From the NCBI GenBank assembly GCA_028868735.1, contig JAGWTW010000026.1, positions 1 to 38,808 on the forward strand: DNA of 38,808 bases. The letters run 5' to 3'. The notes beneath the pieces were generated by a model that was given only the letters and a program-made list of their open reading frames with translations, ran no database searches and was not told where the DNA came from. Made by a program: the position numbers and the translations under genes. This document shows positions 25,995-35,377 of the stretch, one piece after another; position 1 is the stretch's first letter; every line of letters starts with the position of its first letter. Source of the DNA: Hyphomicrobiales bacterium (lineage in GTDB: Bacteria > Pseudomonadota > Alphaproteobacteria > Rhizobiales > Beijerinckiaceae).

Positions 25995-28594
25995 TGGGGC
26001 GGCGTACCGGCCCTGTTGAACGTTCGGCGGCGGGCAAGTTCGCATCGTCGACGGATCGTCGCGCGTCGCCGCGATTTGTGATCGCGCGCGCCGCCGCGCT
26101 GGTCGCCGCCCTTTGTCTTGCCCCTGCCCTGACACATGCGGCGCCGGACCCGCAAAAGCCCGCCGCGGCCGCGCCGGCCCGCATGGTCGTCAACGCCAGC
26201 GAACTCGTCCAGAACGACAACACGAACACGATCACCGCCAAGGGCAACGTCCAGATCTACTACAAGGGCCGCGTGCTCGAGGCGGACCAGGTCGTTTACG
26301 ACCGCAACACCAACCGCGTCCGCGCGATTGGCCACGCCCGCCTGACCGAAGAGAACGGCCAGGTCACCTATGCCGAAGAATTCGAACTGACCGACGATCT
26401 GAAACAAGGCTTCGTGAACAGCCTGCGGGTCGAAGGCAACAACGGCACCTATTTCAGCGCGCCGCGTGGCGAGCGAGCGGATGACAAGTCCGTCCTCGAT
26501 TACGGCACCTACACGGCCTGCAAGCCCTGCGAAGACGCGCGGACGCCGCCGATGTGGCGCGTGCGCGCCAAGCGCATCATCCACGACCAGGACGAAAAGA
26601 CGCTCTATTTCAACGACGCGAGCCTCGAGTTTTTCGGTTATCCGATCGCGTGGCTGCCGTTCTTCAGCGCGCCCGATCCGTCGGTGAAGCGGCGATCGGG
26701 CGTGCTCGCGCCGCATTTCATTCCCTACAATTCGCGGATCGGTTCCGGCGCCGGCGTTCCCATCTACTGGGCCGTGCAGCCCAACATGGATCTCGTTTTC
26801 ACGCCGAACTTCGTCTACAAGCAAGGCTTCCTGCTCGACGCGCAATGGGCGCACCGGCTCGAGTCCGGTTCGTATTTCATTCGGCTGCAGGGGATCCGGC
26901 AGTTCAACCCGACCGAATTCTACTCGCAGCCTCTGGGGCCGGGATATCGTCCGTTTCGCGGCGCCGTCAGCAGCGCGGGCGAGTTCGACATCAACGAGAG
27001 GTGGAAATGGGGCTGGGACATCACCGCCCTGTCCGACCGCTATTTCTTCTCGGACTACGCGCTCGCCAATCCGCTCTTCACGAATCCGTTTTTCCGCGAG
27101 TCGTCGTCGACGGCCTATCTCACCGGCAAGAGCGAGCGGAGCTGGTTCGATCTGCGCGGCTATTATTTCCAGGGACTGAGTCCACGCGACTATCAGGCGC
27201 AGCTGCCGATCGCGCTGCCGCTGCTCGAGTACAACCGGACCTTCCCGCTGTCGCCGCAGAAATTCGCCGGCATCGGCGGCGAAATCGAACTCGACGTCAA
27301 CGCCAGCTACACGAAGGCTGAGGCCGCGCTCTACGAGTCGATCCAGCCGCGCACCTTCGACAGCGTCTACGGTCTCTACAATGTCTGCAACACCTACGCG
27401 CCGGGCGTCATTCCCCGGAGTTCGACGTGCCTGCTCCGCGGCGTGGGCGGCGATTACGCGCGCGCCACCGCGCAGGCTTCCTGGAAGCGCCGCTTTATCG
27501 ATCCGCTCGGCCAGACCTGGACGCCGTTCGCCTTCGTTCGCGGCTCCGTCAGCTATCTCGACTACAACAACAACAACGTCTTCAGCGTCTATAATTCTTC
27601 CCTGACGCCTTTGAACAATTATTCCCAGGCCAACTTCCTGGGGTCCGACAACGTCGCGCGCGGCATCCTCTCGCCAGGCGTCGGGCTCGAATATCGCTAT
27701 CCCCTGTTCGCGCGGTTCGCTTTCGGCAGCATCACGTTCGAACCGATCGTGCAGATCGTCGCGCGGCCGCACTACATCGGGTCGAGCTCGCTCGTGAACG
27801 TGGATGCGCAGAGCCTCGTTTTCGACGATTCCAACCTGTTCGCGTGGGATAAATATTCCGGCTACGACCGGTTCGAGACCGGCACGCGGCTGAATTACGG
27901 CGGACAGTTCACGCTGAATTTCAACAACGGCGGCTTCATAAATGCGATGGTGGGCCAGTCGTTCCAGCTCGCCGGCCCGAACGGCTATGCGACGCCGGAC
28001 GCCGCCAATGTCGGCCTGTCCTCCGGCCTGGACACGCGTCGCTCCGACTATGTCGGGCGCATCTCCTATGCTCCGAATTCGTGGCTGTCCTTCACCGCCA
28101 AGGGCCGGTTCGACCAGGCGACGATGCGCTTGCGGCGCGTCGATCTGGTGGCAGGCGCGACTTTCGGACCGCTGACGATGACCGCGCAATACGCCAATTA
28201 CAGTTCGCAGCCCCTGATCGGATTCGACGTGCGCCGTCAGGGCCTCGGCTTCGGCGGCCGCTACGACATCACGAAGAACTATTTCGTGAACGGCAGCGTA
28301 CAGTTCGACATGAGCCGCTACCTCTACAATTCCACCGCCGCCTATAACGGCTATTTCGGATACGCGCCGTTGTTCTCCGTTGCAGGGCTTGCCGTCGGCG
28401 CCGGCTATCACGACGATTGCACGACCTTCACGGTGACCTACAGCTCGGTCTACCAGGTCAATTCGTCGACCGGACTGCCGGGCCGCAACCAGACGATCCT
28501 CGCGACATTGAATCTGCGGACGCTCGCCGAAGCCAAGATCGGCGCGAGCCTCGGTTTCGTGCCGCTGAACGACGGTTTGAAGCAGTCGCAATGA
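25994..28594 (+). CDS. lptD: LPS assembly outer-membrane protein LptD
   Basis: An 866-residue outer-membrane beta-barrel protein that inserts LPS in the outer leaflet with LptE. A signal-peptide-like stretch (RFVIARAAALVAALCLAPALTHAA, about 27-50) precedes the periplasmic jellyroll domain (about 60-200, beginning VVNASELVQNDNTNTITAKGN), shared with LptA. The barrel (about 210-866) alternates aromatic strands, for example WFDLRGYYFQGLSPRDY. Cysteines occur as CKPC (176-179) and more C-terminally (YNVCN, STCLL, HDDCTT), consistent with a disulfide-stabilised fold. AGGAGG lies 7 bases ahead of the ATG. The stop overlaps pdxA by 4 bases (ATGA). Confidence 0.95.
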   Translation: MGRRTGPVERSAAGKFASSTDRRASPRFVIARAAALVAALCLAPALTHAAPDPQKPAAAAPARMVVNASELVQNDNTNTITAKGNVQIYYKGRVLEADQVVYDRNTNRVRAIGHARLTEENGQVTYAEEFELTDDLKQGFVNSLRVEGNNGTYFSAPRGERADDKSVLDYGTYTACKPCEDARTPPMWRVRAKRIIHDQDEKTLYFNDASLEFFGYPIAWLPFFSAPDPSVKRRSGVLAPHFIPYNSRIGSGAGVPIYWAVQPNMDLVFTPNFVYKQGFLLDAQWAHRLESGSYFIRLQGIRQFNPTEFYSQPLGPGYRPFRGAVSSAGEFDINERWKWGWDITALSDRYFFSDYALANPLFTNPFFRESSSTAYLTGKSERSWFDLRGYYFQGLSPRDYQAQLPIALPLLEYNRTFPLSPQKFAGIGGEIELDVNASYTKAEAALYESIQPRTFDSVYGLYNVCNTYAPGVIPRSSTCLLRGVGGDYARATAQASWKRRFIDPLGQTWTPFAFVRGSVSYLDYNNNNVFSVYNSSLTPLNNYSQANFLGSDNVARGILSPGVGLEYRYPLFARFAFGSITFEPIVQIVARPHYIGSSSLVNVDAQSLVFDDSNLFAWDKYSGYDRFETGTRLNYGGQFTLNFNNGGFINAMVGQSFQLAGPNGYATPDAANVGLSSGLDTRRSDYVGRISYAPNSWLSFTAKGRFDQATMRLRRVDLVAGATFGPLTMTAQYANYSSQPLIGFDVRRQGLGFGGRYDITKNYFVNGSVQFDMSRYLYNSTAAYNGYFGYAPLFSVAGLAVGAGYHDDCTTFTVTYSSVYQVNSSTGLPGRNQTILATLNLRTLAEAKIGASLGFVPLNDGLKQSQ

Positions 28595-29610
28595 CCGCCG
28601 CCCCGCCCCTGCTCGCGATGACGCAGGGCGACCCCGCAGGGATCGGCCCGGAGCTGGCGCTCGCGGCTTGGGAGGCCGCCCGCGCCGATCCGGCCCTTCC
28701 GCGCTTCGCGTTGCTCGCCGATCCCGATCTGATGCGTCGCCGCGAGCGCTTGTCCGGCAAGACGATCCCGGTCGTCGAATGCGCAGCGCATGAAGCGGCC
28801 AGTTTGTTCGCCGATGCGTTGCCCGTCATTCCGCTATCCGCACGCGCAATCGGAACGCCCGGCGCGCCCGACGTCGGCGACGCTCCTTCGACCATCGAAG
28901 CGATCGAGCGCGCCGTCGATCTCGTCATGTCTGGCTCGGTCGCGGGCGTCGTCACCAATCCGATCGCCAAGGACGTGCTCTATCGCGCAGGTTTCGCGCA
29001 TCCCGGACACACCGAATTCCTCGGCGAACTCGCCGCGCAGCGCTCCCACGAAACCGTCCATCCCGTGATGATGCTCTGGTCCGACGAACTCGCGGTCGTG
29101 CCGGTGACGATCCACGTCGCGCTGAAGGACGTTCCCAGGCTTCTGACCAGAGAGCTGATCGTCAGCACAGGCAAGATCGTCGCCGCCGATCTGCGCGCCA
29201 GGTTCGGCGTTGCGCGGCCGCGACTCGTCGTGTCCGGGCTCAATCCGCATGCCGGCGAAAACGGATCGCTCGGGCGCGAGGAAATCGAGACGATCGCGCC
29301 TGCCGTCGCCGCGCTCGTCGCAGCCGGCATAGACGCGCGCGGGCCGCTCTCGGCCGACACGATGTTCCACGGCGCAGCGCGCGCGCAATACGATGCGGCG
29401 CTGTGCATGACGCACGATCAAGCCCTGATCCCGATCAAGACGCTCGCCTTCGACACGGGCGTGAACGTCACGCTCGGCTTGCCTTTCGTGCGGACGTCGC
29501 CCGATCACGGCACGGCTTTCGACATTGCCGGCAAAGGTCTCGCCAACCCGTCGAGCCTGATCGCGGCGTTGAGGCTCGCCGGCCGCTTGGCTGCGAGAGC
29601 AGCCGCGTGA
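28591..29610 (+). CDS. pdxA: 4-hydroxythreonine-4-phosphate dehydrogenase
   Basis: A 339-residue NAD(P)-dependent enzyme that oxidises 4-phosphohydroxy-L-threonine, feeding pyridoxal phosphate synthesis through PdxJ. Typical features are [15 protein letters not shown] near the N-terminus (10-24), the metal-ligand histidine regions ([31 protein letters not shown]) and the C-terminal [16 protein letters not shown]. Its start overlaps the lptD stop by 4 bases, and its stop overlaps the rsmA start by one base, so translation is probably coupled along lptG-lptD-pdxA-rsmA. The surA-type chaperone gene often found upstream of pdxA is missing. Confidence 0.96.
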   Translation: MTAAPPLLAMTQGDPAGIGPELALAAWEAARADPALPRFALLADPDLMRRRERLSGKTIPVVECAAHEAASLFADALPVIPLSARAIGTPGAPDVGDAPSTIEAIERAVDLVMSGSVAGVVTNPIAKDVLYRAGFAHPGHTEFLGELAAQRSHETVHPVMMLWSDELAVVPVTIHVALKDVPRLLTRELIVSTGKIVAADLRARFGVARPRLVVSGLNPHAGENGSLGREEIETIAPAVAALVAAGIDARGPLSADTMFHGAARAQYDAALCMTHDQALIPIKTLAFDTGVNVTLGLPFVRTSPDHGTAFDIAGKGLANPSSLIAALRLAGRLAARAAA

Positions 29611-30476
29611 TGCTCGAAGATCTGCCGCCGCTACGCGACGTCGTCGCCCTTTACGACATTGCGCCGAAGAAAGCGCTCGGCCAGAATTTTCTGTTCGATC
29701 TCAATCTCACGCGGCGTATTGCGCGCGCGGCCGGTCCGCTCGAGAACGCGACGGTGATCGAAGTCGGCCCCGGGCCGGGAGGTCTCACGCGCGCCTTGCT
29801 GATGGAGGGCGCGTCACGCGTGATCGCGATCGAGCGCGATGCGCGTTGCATCGCCGCGCTCAACGACATAGCCGCGCATTTTCCGGGGCGCCTGACGATC
29901 GTGGAGGGCGATGCGCTGGAAACCGGAGTGGGCGCGCTGCTGGGCGACGGCGGCAGCGAGGGGCCGGTGCGCATCTGCGCCAACCTGCCCTACAACATCT
30001 CGACCGTACTGCTCACCCACTGGCTGGAGACGGAGGTCTGGCCGCCGGTCTGGGACAGGCTCGTGCTGATGTTTCAACGCGAGGTCGCAGAACGCATCGT
30101 CGCCACGCCTGCGCAACGCGAAGACTATGGGCGGCTCGGCGTTCTCTGCGGCTGGCGGACGAAGGCGCGCATCCTGTTCGACGTCGCGCCCTCGGCCTTT
30201 ACGCCGCCGCCGAAGGTAACGTCGTCGGTCGTCGAACTCACGCCGCTCGCGCGCCCCCTATCGTGCGACCGGCGCGCCTTGTTTGCGATCACGCAGGCGG
30301 CCTTCGGCCAGCGCCGCAAGATGTTGCGGCAATCGCTGAAGAGTCTGGCGGCGCCGCTCGACGCGATCGCGTTGCTCGAACGCGCCGGCATTGCGCCGAC
30401 GAAACGCGCGGAGGAAGTGGACGTCGCCGGTTTCGTCGCGCTGGCTAACGCGCTGACGCAGATGCGGGGCCGCTGA
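29610..30476 (+). CDS. rsmA: 16S rRNA dimethyladenosine transferase KsgA/RsmA
   Basis: A 288-residue methyltransferase that dimethylates two adjacent adenosines (A1518 and A1519 in E. coli numbering) near the 3' end of 16S rRNA late in 30S assembly. Visible motifs are [14 protein letters not shown] motif [16 protein letters not shown] and the catalytic ANLPYNIST. The C-terminal helical domain ends with [13 protein letters not shown]. The ATG at 29610 overlaps the pdxA stop as TGATG; a GTG one codon upstream is an alternative. The pdxA-rsmA pair is conserved widely in proteobacteria. Confidence 0.96.
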   Translation: MLEDLPPLRDVVALYDIAPKKALGQNFLFDLNLTRRIARAAGPLENATVIEVGPGPGGLTRALLMEGASRVIAIERDARCIAALNDIAAHFPGRLTIVEGDALETGVGALLGDGGSEGPVRICANLPYNISTVLLTHWLETEVWPPVWDRLVLMFQREVAERIVATPAQREDYGRLGVLCGWRTKARILFDVAPSAFTPPPKVTSSVVELTPLARPLSCDRRALFAITQAAFGQRRKMLRQSLKSLAAPLDAIALLERAGIAPTKRAEEVDVAGFVALANALTQMRGR

Positions 30477-30608
30477 ACGCCGCGGACGCGTTGCGCCCGA
30501 CGTCGGCCTCTCGCGTTTTGCCGCGTCCCGTCGCAAGATGGAGGCCGCCGGCGAGCCTTTCGTCCGGACACGAGGTTTCGAGTTTCACAGCGTCGGGGAT
30601 TTCATTCC

Positions 30609-31781
30609 ATGCCCATCGTCAATCGCATCGCCGCCCTCTCGGATGAAATGGCGGCCTGGCGTCATGATTTTCACGAATATCCCGAGCTTCTCTACGAAGT
30701 GCACCGCACCGCCGGCATCGTCGCCGAAAAGCTCAAGGCGTTCGGTTGCGACGAGGTGACGACCGGCGTCGGCAAGACGGGCGTCGTCGGCGTCATTCGC
30801 GGCAAGTCGAATGCGTCGGGCCGTGTGATCGGCTTGCGCGCCGACATGGACGCGCTGCCGATGGAGGAACATTCCGGCGTGCCCTATGCGTCGAAAATCC
30901 CGGGCATGATGCACGCCTGCGGGCATGACGGGCACACCGCCATGCTGCTCGGCGCGGCGCGCTATCTCGCCGAGACGCGCAATTTCGACGGAACGGCGAT
31001 CGTGATCTTCCAGCCGGCCGAGGAAGGCGGCGCGGGCGGCAAGGCGATGGTCGACGACGGGTTGATGACGCGCTGGGGCATTCAGCAGGTCTATGGCCTG
31101 CACAACATGCCGGGCCTTGCGGAGGGCCATTTCGCGACGACGCCCGGCCCGCTGCTCGCCGCCTCCGACGCGTTCGAGATTTTCGTGACGGGAAAGGGCG
31201 GCCATGGAGGCGCCGGTCCGCATCAGGCGATCGACAGCGTATTGATCGGCGCCGAGATCGTGACCGCGCTGCATTCGATCGTGTCGCGCAACGTCGATCC
31301 GATCAAGACGGCCGTGTTGTCCGTCTGCATGTTCAATTCGGGCTCTGCGTTCAACATCATTCCGGAGACCGCCTATCTCGGCGGCACGGTGCGCACGTTC
31401 GATCCCGCCGTGCGCGATCTCGTCGAACGCCGGATCGGCGAGGTCGCCGACGGCATTGCGCGCGCCTACGGCGGGTCGGCGGAGACGAAATACGATCGTC
31501 GCTACCCGCCGACCGTGAATCATCCCGACGAAACCAGGATCGCCGCAGACGTCGCGCGCGACATCGTCGGCGCCGACCGTGTCGATGACCGCACGACGCC
31601 GGTGATGGCGGGCGAGGATTTCGCCTTCATGCTGCTCGAGCGACCCGGCGCGTTCGTGTTTTTGGGCATGGGCGAAGGCGCCCAGTGCCATCACCCGGCC
31701 TACCGATTCAATGATTCCATTCTCGGTCACGGCGCCTCCTACTGGGCGCGCCTCGTCGAGAGGACGATGCCGGCGGCCTGA
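30609..31781 (+). CDS. M20 family amidohydrolase (N-acyl amino acid/hippurate hydrolase type)
   Basis: A 390-residue metallo-hydrolase of subfamily M20D. Metal-ligand motifs are the HACGHDGHT block (Cys104, His106), the QPAEEGGAGG segment with the acidic pair Glu138-Glu139, and His165 in GLHNMPG, with the dimerisation domain in the middle (FEIFVTGKGGHGGAGPHQ). Members hydrolyse N-acyl amino acids, hippurate or indole-acetyl conjugates in the cytosol. The substrate cannot be stated. It lies 132 bases after rsmA, probably with its own promoter, and converges on gmk 5 bases away. In many relatives rsmA and gmk are direct neighbours, so it looks inserted. Confidence 0.9.
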   Translation: MPIVNRIAALSDEMAAWRHDFHEYPELLYEVHRTAGIVAEKLKAFGCDEVTTGVGKTGVVGVIRGKSNASGRVIGLRADMDALPMEEHSGVPYASKIPGMMHACGHDGHTAMLLGAARYLAETRNFDGTAIVIFQPAEEGGAGGKAMVDDGLMTRWGIQQVYGLHNMPGLAEGHFATTPGPLLAASDAFEIFVTGKGGHGGAGPHQAIDSVLIGAEIVTALHSIVSRNVDPIKTAVLSVCMFNSGSAFNIIPETAYLGGTVRTFDPAVRDLVERRIGEVADGIARAYGGSAETKYDRRYPPTVNHPDETRIAADVARDIVGADRVDDRTTPVMAGEDFAFMLLERPGAFVFLGMGEGAQCHHPAYRFNDSILGHGASYWARLVERTMPAA

Positions 31782-31786
31782 CGCGC

Positions 31787-32449
31787 CTATTCCGCGAGCA
31801 GGCCCTGCACGAAAGCCTCGACGCCGCGCTGCTGACGCGGGCGGCGCAGCCGTTCCGCGGACAGTATCGCGACGAGGTCGTTCATGGTCTGCTGGATGTC
31901 GTCGTTAACGAGCACATAGTCGTATTGCGACCAGCGTCGGATTTCCGTTCGAGCGTTTTCGAGACGTTTCTCGATGGTCGCCGTCGAATCTTCCGCGCGC
32001 CGTTCGAGCCGCGCGCGCAATTCCTTCATCGACGGCGGCAGAATGAAGACCGAAACCACGTCGGATTGGGCGCGCTCGCGCACTTGCTGGGCGCCCTGAT
32101 AGTCGATGTCGAACAGGACGTCGCGACCCTGCGCGAGAATGGCGTCGACCGGCGCGCGCGGCGTTCCGTAGAAATTTCCATGAACTTCCGCCGACTCGAG
32201 CAACGCGCCGGTGTCGCGCATGCGGTGAAACTCTTCGACGGAAATGAAATGATAGTGGATGCCGTTGATCTCGCTAGTCCGGCGCGCGCGCGTCGTAACC
32301 GATATGGACAAGGTCAGATCGAGCCCCGGCGATTGCAGGAGATTGCGCGTCAGCGTCGTCTTTCCGGCGCCAGACGGCGAGGAAAGGATCAGCATGAGGC
32401 CGCGTCTCATGAGCGCGGCGCTGTGATCTGTGGCGTGGGCAGCGTCCAT
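31787..32449 (-). CDS. gmk: Guanylate kinase
   Basis: A 220-residue nucleoside monophosphate kinase that converts GMP to GDP with ATP. It has the P-loop SSPSGAGKTTL (23-33), the GMP-binding SVTTRARRTSEINGIHYHF region and the DVLFDIDYQGAQQV segment of the core. The start at 32449 is 8 bases after the yicC stop and has AAGG upstream; an internal ATG (32410, residue 14) would still keep the full kinase domain. It is the last gene of the fab-mltG-yicC-gmk run. Confidence 0.96.
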   Translation of the reverse strand: MDAAHATDHSAALMRRGLMLILSSPSGAGKTTLTRNLLQSPGLDLTLSISVTTRARRTSEINGIHYHFISVEEFHRMRDTGALLESAEVHGNFYGTPRAPVDAILAQGRDVLFDIDYQGAQQVRERAQSDVVSVFILPPSMKELRARLERRAEDSTATIEKRLENARTEIRRWSQYDYVLVNDDIQQTMNDLVAILSAERLRRPRQQRGVEAFVQGLLAE

Positions 32450-32457
32450 GTCGGGCC

Positions 32458-33342
32458 TTATTCGATATTCTGTACCTGCTCGCGGAACTGCTCGACCTCG
32501 ACCTTGAGTTCGAGCCCCACGGCGGTGAGCGCGGCGTCGTTCGATTTCGCGCAGAGCGTATTCGATTCGCGTCCGAGCTCCTGCGCCAGAAAGTCGAGCC
32601 GACGGCCGATCGGGCCGCCTTTCGACAGCAATTCCGTCGCGGCCTTCGCATGCGCGTGGAGCCGGTCGAGTTCCTCCCGGATGTCGGCGCGGGAAGCGAG
32701 CAGGACGGCCTCCTGATGAAGGCGCTGGGGATCGAGCCCCTGCGTCTGCCCGAGCGCGTCGACCTGTCTTGCAATCCGGGCTTTCACGGCTTCGGGCGTG
32801 CGGCCCGGCGCCGCTTCGGCCTGCGCGGCGAGTTCGGCGATCCTGGACACGCGCTGCGCCAGCACGGCGCCGATGGCGACGCCTTCCGAACGCCGCATGG
32901 CGAGGACCGCGTCGAGCGCCTGCTTCAGACCCGCAAGCACGTCGCGATTGAGCGCGGCGCGCGCGGTCTCGTCGTCCTCGGCCTCGCGGTTGTCGACGAT
33001 GCCGCGCAAGGCGAGCAATCCGTCGAGGCTCGCCGGCCGTACATTGGCGTTCAGCGAGACGTCTGCGAGTTCGGCGATCAACGCGTTCAACGCCGCATGA
33101 TTGACCTTGATGTCGGCGCCCGCGTTCTCGCGCGTCGCGGCGAGATTGACGTGGCAGGCGCCGCGCTGCATGGCCGCAGCGACCGCGGCGCGCGCCTCGA
33201 TGTCGATCGCGTCGAAGCCGGCCGGCAGCCGCAGGCGCAGGTCGAGCCCCTTGGAATTGACGGTGCGGATTTCCCATGCCCAGGACCAGGCGCCGCTGCG
33301 TCCGCTCGAGCGCCCGAACCCGGTCATGCTGAAAATGGCCAT
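32458..33342 (-). CDS. yicC: YicC/YloC family endoribonuclease
   Basis: A 294-residue protein of the YicC family, with the conserved opening MTGFGRS and IRTVNSKGLDLRLRLP (about 25-40) and the C-terminal block KGGPIGRRLDFLAQELGRESNTLCAKSND, which holds the conserved acidic and polar residues. E. coli YicC has been described as an RNA endonuclease linked to small-RNA decay. It lies 8 bases upstream of gmk, a very common pairing, and 149 bases downstream of mltG, a gap in which no clear promoter or terminator was recognised. Confidence 0.94.
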   Translation of the reverse strand: MAIFSMTGFGRSSGRSGAWSWAWEIRTVNSKGLDLRLRLPAGFDAIDIEARAAVAAAMQRGACHVNLAATRENAGADIKVNHAALNALIAELADVSLNANVRPASLDGLLALRGIVDNREAEDDETARAALNRDVLAGLKQALDAVLAMRRSEGVAIGAVLAQRVSRIAELAAQAEAAPGRTPEAVKARIARQVDALGQTQGLDPQRLHQEAVLLASRADIREELDRLHAHAKAATELLSKGGPIGRRLDFLAQELGRESNTLCAKSNDAALTAVGLELKVEVEQFREQVQNIE

Positions 33343-33491
33343 GCGCCGCTTGCTCCCGGATCGGCCGAATGGATAACGCCGATCGTTTCCGAATTTTCGA
33401 GATGCGCGTTCCGGACGAACGAACGCGCTTGCGGCGTCCTTAAAGCACCATCCCTCGCGCTTGCCGAGTCCGGCGCGCAGAAAATCCGGCT

Positions 33492-35300
33492 TCAGTGATA
33501 GGCAAGGACCGCCGGCACGTTCTTCGGATAGTTGAGATCCCAGGTCTTGTTGCGGAGCGGATCGAGCGGCGTCCCCTCGGACGCGTCGATCGCACGGTAA
33601 TGTCTGGGCTCCGCCGTCTGCACAGGCGGCGTGGGCGACGGCTCGTCGGGAAGGCTATCGACAGCGCGCGCAAGGCCGAGCTTGGCAGCCGCCGCCTTTT
33701 GTTCGGCGAGGGTGCGCGCGGGAACGGGATAAGTTTCGAGATTGTCGTTCATCGGACCATCGATCGTATCGTCGCCGTCGACGCCCTGCACACGTATGCC
33801 CGGATCGGCGAACGAGGCCGTGATCGGCGTCTTGCCGTTGTCCTTCGCCTTGTCCCAGGTGGCCGAGTCGGCGACGACCGGCGCTTCGACGTCGCGCTTC
33901 GCCAGCATCCGCAGATCGTCGAGCGGCGGCATCTTCGGATGCGTCAAGGATAGGGCGAGCGAAATGTCTTCCGGCGCGGAGCCGGCGTTCGGAAAGTAGA
34001 CAGGCGGCGGACCATCGAACGATGCGAGCCGGCCGAAGTTCGGCGCGCCGGCGTCGCTGCGCTGCTGCGGAACGCGCGAATTGCCGGTGGTGGCGGGCGC
34101 GGGCGGCGGCGCCGGCAACGGTTGGGCGTGATCGACGTCGGCGGCGTTGCCGCGGTCGCGCGCGTCCCGCTCGATCTGGCGCCAACGGGCGACGTTGCGG
34201 GCGTGTTCATCCAGCGACGAGGCGAACACATGTCCGCCGGTGCCGTCGGCGACGAAATACAGGTCCTGCGTGCGCGACGGATTGGCCACCGCCTCCAGCG
34301 CGGCGCGCCCGGGGTTGGCGATCGGACCGGGCGGCAGCCCGTCGATCGCGTAGGTGTTGTAGGGCGTCCATTTCTCGACCTCGGAACGCAGGATTCCGCG
34401 TCCGAGCGTGCCGCGGCCGCCGACGAGGCCGTAGACGATGGTCGGGTCCGATTGCAGGCGCATGCGTTTCTGCAGCCGGTTCACGAAGACGCCCGCGACG
34501 CGCGGACGCTCGTCCGCTTTGCCCGTCTCCTTCTCGACGATCGAAGCAAGCGTCAGCAGTTCGTACGGCGAATGGAGCGGAAGATCGGGGCTGCGGCGCG
34601 CCCAGACCTGATCGAGCATCTTCTTTTCCGCGTCCTGCATCTTGCGGATGAGGTCATGGATCGACGCTCCGCGCGCGACCTTGTAGGTCTCCGGCAGCAA
34701 AGACCCTTCCGGCGGAATTTCCTTCATATCGCCGACAAGCAGATCGTTGCCGCGCAGGCGTTCGACGATCTGCTGGCTCGTGAGCCCTTCCGGAATCGTG
34801 ATCGCGTGCAGAATCTGCCGGCCGTTGACGAGTTCGTCCAGAACTTCACGCATGGTCGCGTTCTGGTGGAACATGTATTCGCCGGCCTTGAGCTTCGAGC
34901 GCGACCCTTCCAGCACAAGTTCGGCGTTGAGCAACGAGGGGCTGTCGATCACGCCTTCCCTTTCGAGCAGAGCGATGATGTCGGGAACCTCGGTGCCGGG
35001 CGCTATGTAGACGACCTTGTCGGCAGGCAGCGGTCCCGGCTCGCGCATCTTTTTCTGGAGGGCGACGAGGCCGAAGCCGGCGCTTACGCAGAGCACCAGC
35101 AGAAAAGACAGGAATCCCGAAAAAGCCGACAGCGCTCCCTCGCGCTTTTTCTTCTTCGGCGGCGGGGGCGGCGGCGCGGCCTCCGGCTGCAAGGCCTCGT
35201 TCGGGCTCTTGAGAGTGCGACGGCCGAACATGCTCGCGCGCGTTTCCGAAGGCGCGGGCACGGCCTCGTCGTCCGGGCTGGCAGTCTCGGGCGTGGTCAT
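33492..35300 (-). CDS. mltG: Endolytic transglycosylase MltG with long C-terminal tail
   Basis: A 602-residue bitopic membrane protein. A cytoplasmic N-terminus with a Pro run and Lys cluster (about 43-53) precedes one membrane helix (about 57-81). The periplasmic LysM-like and YceG domains (about 90-375) contain the catalytic glutamate in LASIVEKETG (Glu256 by comparison) and the RLQSDPTIVYG and GLPPGPIANPG motifs. MltG cleaves nascent glycan strands and sets their length. E. coli MltG is about 340 residues; here about 220 extra residues follow, rich in Pro, Asp and Ala and probably disordered, ending with a more ordered-looking DPLRNKTWDLNYPKNVP. It lies between fabF and yicC, as in relatives. 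Confidence 0.93.
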   Translation of the reverse strand: MTTPETASPDDEAVPAPSETRASMFGRRTLKSPNEALQPEAAPPPPPPKKKKREGALSAFSGFLSFLLVLCVSAGFGLVALQKKMREPGPLPADKVVYIAPGTEVPDIIALLEREGVIDSPSLLNAELVLEGSRSKLKAGEYMFHQNATMREVLDELVNGRQILHAITIPEGLTSQQIVERLRGNDLLVGDMKEIPPEGSLLPETYKVARGASIHDLIRKMQDAEKKMLDQVWARRSPDLPLHSPYELLTLASIVEKETGKADERPRVAGVFVNRLQKRMRLQSDPTIVYGLVGGRGTLGRGILRSEVEKWTPYNTYAIDGLPPGPIANPGRAALEAVANPSRTQDLYFVADGTGGHVFASSLDEHARNVARWRQIERDARDRGNAADVDHAQPLPAPPPAPATTGNSRVPQQRSDAGAPNFGRLASFDGPPPVYFPNAGSAPEDISLALSLTHPKMPPLDDLRMLAKRDVEAPVVADSATWDKAKDNGKTPITASFADPGIRVQGVDGDDTIDGPMNDNLETYPVPARTLAEQKAAAAKLGLARAVDSLPDEPSPTPPVQTAEPRHYRAIDASEGTPLDPLRNKTWDLNYPKNVPAVLAYH

Positions 35301-35377
35301 TTGGGGTCCGTTCGCTCCGGCCGACGTTACGCCCTTTTGTGGCGAAATATGGATGGCTCGCCGCGAAGCAGCCGCGC

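Noticed and set aside
25979..28591. An 870-codon minus-strand reading frame covering the whole of lptD
   Set aside because: It is a striking length, but it is the mirror of lptD codon usage in GC-rich DNA. Its composition (Arg, Ala, Val, Glu, Asp-rich, no recognisable domain) is typical of such shadows, and lptD is unmistakable.
30484..30528. GGACGCG ... CGCGTCC inverted repeat after rsmA as a terminator
   Set aside because: The 31-base loop and lack of a T run make it likely a chance repeat in GC-rich sequence.
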